Source: Sphingobacterium sp. UT-1RO-CII-1 (GTDB lineage: Bacteria > Bacteroidota > Bacteroidia > Sphingobacteriales > Sphingobacteriaceae). Taken from it: a stretch of DNA of 64,000 bases. A program made the translations under genes and the position numbers. This document shows, piece after piece, positions 60,025 to 64,000 of this stretch (positions are counted from its first letter, which is position 1; the number at the start of each line of letters is the position of its first letter). The notes under the pieces are model-generated. The model saw nothing but the letters and a program-made list of their open reading frames with translations, searched no databases and was not told the origin of the DNA. Where the stretch lies: NCBI RefSeq assembly GCF_026711005.1, contig NZ_JAPPVJ010000006.1, positions 186,001 through 250,000 of the forward strand, given 5' to 3'.

Positions 60025-61151
60025 AACTTAAAGCTTTTAACACCTGCAATTATCACCTCTAACACTTCTGTTTTCATCTCCGTATGTATTGGTAGAGATA
60101 AAACACATTTACATAATTGTTCACTGATCGGGAAGCTTCCCAAGGGGTAACGTACATCCTTAAAAGCTTCCTGTTGGTGCAGAGGTATAGGGTAATAAAC
60201 CATACTTGGTATTCCTAAGCTCTGTAAATGTTCCTTCAAAAGATCTCTATCCTCTTCAGCAACTACTTTTATAGTATATTGATGAAAAACATGCGTAGAG
60301 TTGCCACAACGTTTGGGTACTTCTAACCACTCCAGGTCTTCAAACGCCGTATCATAAGCTTGCGCCACCGCAGCCCTTGCCTTACAATAACTATCCAAAT
60401 AGGGTAGCTTGGCCAATAAAACAGCCGCTTGTATACTGTCCAAACGGGAGTTACACCCTACCAAGCTATGATGATATTTTTTAGCCTGTCCATGATTTGC
60501 GATACGCCATGCCCGTTCACCCAACTGCTCATCATTACTCATCACGGCACCACCATCGCCATAACAGCCCAAGTTTTTAGACGGGAAAAAAGAAGTGCAA
60601 CCCAAATGCCCTATCGTTCCTACATGAGCCGTTCTGCCGTCTGCAAACGTATATACTGCTCCAATAGACTGTGCAGCATCTTCAACAACATAAAAACCAT
60701 GTTTCTCAGAAAGAGCCATGATAGATTCCATTGGAGCACTTTGACCATATAGGTGAACCGGAATTACAACTTTTGTTCGAGGAGTCACTAGTTTTTCAAT
60801 CTCCTCTGCAGTCAACATAAATGTATCAGGATCTACTTCTGCCATAACAACATGCAATCCCAACAGCTTAATCACCTCTGCTGTCGCTACATAAGTAAAT
60901 GCAGGCACTATAATTTCATCTCCTGGCTCTAAATCAAGCGCCATCAAAGCAATTTGCAAAGCATCTGTTCCATTTCCACATGGAACAACATGCTTGACAT
61001 GCAAATAGTCAGCAAACTCTACTGCAAAACGCTTAGTCTGCGGCCCATTGATAAAAGTAGTCCCATCAATAACCTCTTGAATACCCCTATCAACCTCTTC
61101 TTTTATACGTAGATATTGCCCCTTCAAATCAACCATCTCTATTTTACTCAT
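60021..61151 (-). CDS. DegT/DnrJ/EryC1/StrS aminotransferase (WbpE-like)
   Basis: PLP-dependent sugar aminotransferase that puts an amino group on a 3-keto (or 4-keto) nucleotide sugar. The 376 residues include C-G-N-G-T-D-A-L-Q-I, E-D-A-A-Q-S-I-G, the PLP lysine in S-F-F-P-S-K-N-L-G-C-Y-G-D-G-G and N-S-R-L-D-S-I-Q-A-A. I use ATG 61151 (MSKIEMVDLKGQY), since the frame above begins only with TTG. It is the first gene of the aminotransferase-acetyltransferase-dehydrogenase operon. Confidence 0.92.
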   Translation of the reverse strand: MSKIEMVDLKGQYLRIKEEVDRGIQEVIDGTTFINGPQTKRFAVEFADYLHVKHVVPCGNGTDALQIALMALDLEPGDEIIVPAFTYVATAEVIKLLGLHVVMAEVDPDTFMLTAEEIEKLVTPRTKVVIPVHLYGQSAPMESIMALSEKHGFYVVEDAAQSIGAVYTFADGRTAHVGTIGHLGCTSFFPSKNLGCYGDGGAVMSNDEQLGERAWRIANHGQAKKYHHSLVGCNSRLDSIQAAVLLAKLPYLDSYCKARAAVAQAYDTAFEDLEWLEVPKRCGNSTHVFHQYTIKVVAEEDRDLLKEHLQSLGIPSMVYYPIPLHQQEAFKDVRYPLGSFPISEQLCKCVLSLPIHTEMKTEVLEVIIAGVKSFKL

Positions 61152-61431
61152 TATATGCCTTATTTCTATGCTAATCAATAAATATTTACCCGAAAACCTC
61201 TAGGCAATCACTGCCATATTTTGGTTTCTCAAATATACGTGAAAAACATAATTTATAATAAACTCTCTACTAAAACAAAATGACCGACGCCTTCGGAGAT
61301 TATCCCATAAACGGTATAACATAGCGTCTTACCTTCCTAATAAACGGAAGTTATCGCTATACCATCCTATAAGAAATGATTTTATTTTGTTAGCTTAGCT
61401 CTTTTTGTATGAAAATTGCTTGTGTATTCAA

Positions 61432-62352
61432 ATGTTAAAGCTCGCTCCTATCATTTTATGTGTCTATGATCAACCCAAACTGACTAGACAGACGCTGCAA
61501 TTGCTTGAAAAAAACATTCACGCCTCCGAATCTTTACTGTACATATTTTCTGATGCCCCAAAAGATGCCGACAGCGTGGAGGATGTTAACAAACTACGTT
61601 CTATATTGCGCGAGCCGTGGGAGTTTAAACATATAACCATAATCGAGCGGCAACGCCACCTAGGAGTGGATGAAAACCTATTTGATGCGGTTTCTAAAAT
61701 CACCGAAAAACACGGTAAAGCTATTGTCCTAACCGACAACCTACAAACATCTACCTTCGCCCTTTCTTACTTCAATGATGCTCTTATCCGATACGAACAC
61801 GAAGAACAAATACGTTCCATAAGTGGGTATATGTATCCCGTACAACACCCTAAACGTCTGCCAAAAACATTTTTTTTCAGACTGAGCAACGCCTGGGGTT
61901 TTGCAACCTGGCAACGTGCTTGGAAAGATTTCACCCTCCAGGAAAAAGAAATAACATTAAAAAGAAAAGAAATCAAGTCCTTAAATATAGACGGCCAACA
62001 AAACTTTTGGGAGCTTCACAACAATAGTCAGCTCAAAACCTGGGCTACAGCATGGTATTTATATATATTTAAACAAAATGGCTTGGTACTTTACCCTCGA
62101 TTTTCTATGATATCACCCCTACATAATGAGCATAAACAAGAAAACTCCTATCTCGAAGAAATGTATACTCCAACTCTATCCAACACGAAAATAAAATATT
62201 TCCCAACAGAAATAAAAGAAAACAAAGCAGCACTAGAAGCTATTAAATCGTTTTACAAACACAAAAAAGGCCCCTTAATATACCGCCTACTTCGATATAT
62301 CACAAAAAAACCTAACCGACCGTTAGAAATGGGAAAACAATCAAATAAATAA
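61432..62352 (+). CDS. glycosyltransferase family 2-like protein with altered DxD motif
   Basis: A 306-residue GT-A like protein. It begins L-A-P-I-I-L-C-V-Y-D-Q-P-K and has the W-G-F-A-T-W-Q-R-A-W motif typical of a small GT2-like group. Where that group usually has E-D-D before L-V-T-S, this protein has T101-D102-N103 (TDNLQTS), which may alter metal or sugar-nucleotide binding. I start at ATG 61432; the frame is open from a TTG at 61405. It is followed closely by another GT2 gene. Confidence 0.82.
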   Translation: MLKLAPIILCVYDQPKLTRQTLQLLEKNIHASESLLYIFSDAPKDADSVEDVNKLRSILREPWEFKHITIIERQRHLGVDENLFDAVSKITEKHGKAIVLTDNLQTSTFALSYFNDALIRYEHEEQIRSISGYMYPVQHPKRLPKTFFFRLSNAWGFATWQRAWKDFTLQEKEITLKRKEIKSLNIDGQQNFWELHNNSQLKTWATAWYLYIFKQNGLVLYPRFSMISPLHNEHKQENSYLEEMYTPTLSNTKIKYFPTEIKENKAALEAIKSFYKHKKGPLIYRLLRYITKKPNRPLEMGKQSNK

Positions 62353-62377
62353 GTTAATTTGCGTTAATTTTAAAAAA

Positions 62378-63127
62378 GTGGTCGCAAAAGTTTCAATCAT
62401 CACAATCGTATACAACAATGTCAAAGACATTGAATACACTATTCAATCTGTCATCAAACAAAGCTTTCACGATATAGAATATATCATTATTGACGGAGCT
62501 TCCAATGATGGCACTCTTGATGTTATTGAACGTTACAGAGAACATATTGACATATTAGTTTCCGAAAAAGATGATGGCATATACGATGCCATGAATAAAG
62601 GGTTGGCACATGCTACCGGCGATTATGTGCTTTTCCTAAACTCAGGCGATGAATTGTTTAGTACTAACACTCTTAAAACTATTTTTGAGAAGAATGATGA
62701 TGCAGACATCTATTACGGCGAAACCAAACTCATAGACGAAAACAGAAATATTATAGGCGACCGCAGGCACAGGGCTCCAAAAGAGCTTAACTGGCAATCG
62801 TTTAAATACGGCATGAATGTATGCCATCAAGCTATTTATGTAAAACGCCAGCTAACCGAACCTTACGACACGCAATACCAATTGAGTGCCGATATAGACT
62901 GGGTAATCCGTATGGCAAAAAAAGCAAGTAAAATTGTCAATCTCAACGAATATGTTGCACGCTACCTAGTGGGCGGTATGTCCCAACAAAGGCACAAACA
63001 AAGCTTAATAGAGCGCTACAATGTATTCAAAAAACACTATGGCTTCATACCCACCCTTTTCAACCATGCCATTATCGCTTGCCGACTGGCTATATATCGT
63101 TTAAAAAATGGCAAAACAAGAGATTGA
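62378..63127 (+). CDS. glycosyltransferase family 2 protein (WcaE-like)
   Basis: A 249-residue GT2 transferase. Motifs: S-I-I-T-I-V-Y-N-N, E-Y-I-I-I-D-G-A-S-N-D-G-T, S-E-K-D-D-G-I-Y-D-A-M-N-K-G (the conserved D-x-D region), L-F-L-N-S-G-D. The start is GTG (62378), with no ATG in frame nearby. The C-terminal end overlaps the DUF3820 gene by 20 nt, so it is co-transcribed with it. The sugar added is not known. Confidence 0.9.
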   Translation: MVAKVSIITIVYNNVKDIEYTIQSVIKQSFHDIEYIIIDGASNDGTLDVIERYREHIDILVSEKDDGIYDAMNKGLAHATGDYVLFLNSGDELFSTNTLKTIFEKNDDADIYYGETKLIDENRNIIGDRRHRAPKELNWQSFKYGMNVCHQAIYVKRQLTEPYDTQYQLSADIDWVIRMAKKASKIVNLNEYVARYLVGGMSQQRHKQSLIERYNVFKKHYGFIPTLFNHAIIACRLAIYRLKNGKTRD

Positions 63128-63347
63128 TTTCCTCAACCCACAAATATTGGTAGAACTAGCCAATTCAAAAATGCCCTTTGGAAAATACAAAGGATGGCTA
63201 TTATGTCATCTTCCGGAACCATATCTTGTATGGTTTCATAATAAAGGTTTTCCTCCCGGAAAACTAGGAATACAACTAGCTACCCTCTACGAAATAAAGC
63301 TCAACGGACTGGAATATCTATTAAAGCCTTTAATTAACAAACCCTAA
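63108..63347 (+). CDS. DUF3820 family small protein
   Basis: A 79-residue protein with the DUF3820 pattern: M-P-F-G-K-Y-K-G-W-L-L-C-H-L-P-E-P-Y-L-V-W-F-H, then G-K-L-G-I-Q-L. The family is described as quorum-sensing regulated in some bacteria, with unknown function. Its start lies inside the GT2 gene (20-nt overlap), in a different frame, so it belongs to the same message by position although it probably has nothing to do with sugars. Confidence 0.85.
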   Translation: MAKQEIDFLNPQILVELANSKMPFGKYKGWLLCHLPEPYLVWFHNKGFPPGKLGIQLATLYEIKLNGLEYLLKPLINKP

Positions 63348-63804
63348 TAGTCCAAAGCGCTCCTTCAAAAACGCCTAGAAACACGAAGGAATTTCCTTGA
63401 AAGAAAGCGACTTTGCTATTCCTAAAATGCATAATAATTTACAAAATTACTATAATGCTTTTAATATAGTTTAGTAGAGCTTCACCTCTATGCCCCCGCT
63501 TTAATCCTTTTATTAAGCCTCTTGTAAATACTAATTTAATCCAAAATTCATAGGTGAAAAATTAAAAAAGAAAACAGAGTAGAAAAGTCAACTAACGAAC
63601 TGCTCAGCTTGGGTAACACTACTCCCATAAAATATACTTGATTTTATTTTAAATAATTCTCTCGCTGATTTATATGAGAAACATTGTAGACTCTTACATT
63701 GAAAAGTGACTTTTATCAAGTTTGTTTCTATATTTTTTACATATTTTTGTACATTAAATAATTTCAACACACATTAAACGCCGTTTGCAGCGGTATCAAT
63801 GCAT
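63348..63804. other. 457-nt gap before the TrhO-type gene
   Basis: No credible gene; a 60-codon minus-strand frame (63588-63770) is AT-rich and without features. The right end holds a TATTTTTG box (63742-63749). AAGGAATTTCCTT near 63385 is a short palindrome with no clear use. Confidence 0.5.
63742..63749 (+). promoter_or_regulatory. promoter -7 box of the TrhO-type gene
   Basis: TATTTTTG (exact TAnnTTTG), with TTTG at 63721-63724 at a slightly short spacing of 17 nt. The ATG at 63805 follows about 55 nt later. Confidence 0.5.
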
Positions 63805-64000
63805 ATGAGTACATACCAAACATTGCTGTACTACTGTTACAGCCCTATTGAAAATGCCGAACAATTTGCGGCAGATCATCTTGATTTTTGTAGATCTTTA
63901 AATTTAGTCGGTCGTATCATCGTGGCTGACGAAGGTTTAAATGGCACTGTTTCTGGCACAGTGGAGGCCTGTAAAGCCTATATGGAGGCAGTACACGCAG
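63805..64000 (+). CDS. trhO: tRNA uridine(34) hydroxylase TrhO/YceA-type rhodanese protein (5' part, cut by window edge)
   Basis: Only the first 65 codons are visible. They read as the N-terminal domain of the YceA/TrhO family: [19 protein letters not shown], then [14 protein letters not shown], the family's diagnostic stretch. TrhO hydroxylates U34 of some tRNAs. Start ATG 63805 (MSTYQTLL); an ATG at 63799 adds two residues. The rhodanese domain and its active-site cysteine lie beyond the window. Confidence 0.88.
   Translation, partial: MSTYQTLLYYCYSPIENAEQFAADHLDFCRSLNLVGRIIVADEGLNGTVSGTVEACKAYMEAVHA

Noticed and set aside
63588..63770. 60-codon minus-strand frame in the 63.3-63.8 kb gap
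   Set aside because: AT-rich, no motif, no promoter and no conserved-looking sequence.
1..64000. CRISPR array, insertion sequence, integron or replication origin
   Set aside because: No regular spaced repeats, transposase frames, terminal inverted repeats or DnaA-box clusters were seen on reading.

Overview
The window reads as an AT-rich chromosome segment of a Bacteroidota bacterium, most likely Sphingobacteriia/Sphingobacteriaceae (Sphingobacterium/Pedobacter-like). The grounds are a SusC/SusD pair, DUF4270 and DUF4293 proteins, a short-chain threonine dehydrogenase, lipoproteins with C-terminal secreted domains, start sites without clear Shine-Dalgarno sequences, and repeated promoters of the Bacteroidota type (TTTG about 20 nt before TAnnTTTG). 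No phage, insertion sequence, CRISPR array or rRNA was seen; one tRNA-Gly(GCC) is present. Both ends cut a gene: ftsH at the left and a TrhO/YceA-type gene at the right.

Layout. 1-10.4 kb is housekeeping: ftsH, rsfS, birA, a DsbD-type reductase split in two genes, pfkA, a TlpA-type thioredoxin lipid/secreted protein, a LemA-TPM-TPM envelope cluster and an FAD oxidoreductase. 10.4-14.3 kb holds tRNA-Gly and the sufBCD Fe-S assembly operon. 14.6-21.2 kb holds an Lrp/AsnC regulator with a partner of unknown function, ung, small membrane and secreted proteins, truA and an ABC exporter. 21.3-31.1 kb holds an M3 peptidase, an ecotin-type protease inhibitor, typA, kbl, a MacB-like permease, a DUF2147 protein, a PadR-controlled pair and a holin-like membrane protein.

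31.1-38.5 kb is a probable nutrient (likely iron/siderophore) uptake locus: PepSY membrane protein, SusD, SusC and a divergent AraC regulator. Inverted repeats TTAGA-N5-TCTAA lie upstream of each unit and suggest a shared operator. 38.5-44.4 kb is an amino-sugar region: a NagB-deacetylase fusion, a second NagB, a TlpA-type protein and a GH3 enzyme of the NagZ type. 44.4-55 kb has a TetR regulator, pncA, a two-component system, a DUF4270/Kelch lipoprotein pair, asd, a lamin-tail-domain secreted protein, tdh and yebC. Tdh and Kbl together would convert threonine to glycine and acetyl-CoA, though they are 25 kb apart.

55-63.3 kb is a surface polysaccharide region: a flippase, three glycosyltransferases, and an aminotransferase/acetyltransferase/dehydrogenase trio like WbpE/WbpD/WbpB that would make a 3-acetamido sugar nucleotide. 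It is preceded by a small protein with a freshly duplicated 82-bp repeat.

The best candidates for something undescribed are the Lrp-linked protein at 15113-16192, which has a His-then-Cys layout resembling permuted NlpC/P60 hydrolases, and the palindromic regulon around SusCD/PepSY/AraC. All calls are from reading the sequence; no database search was run.
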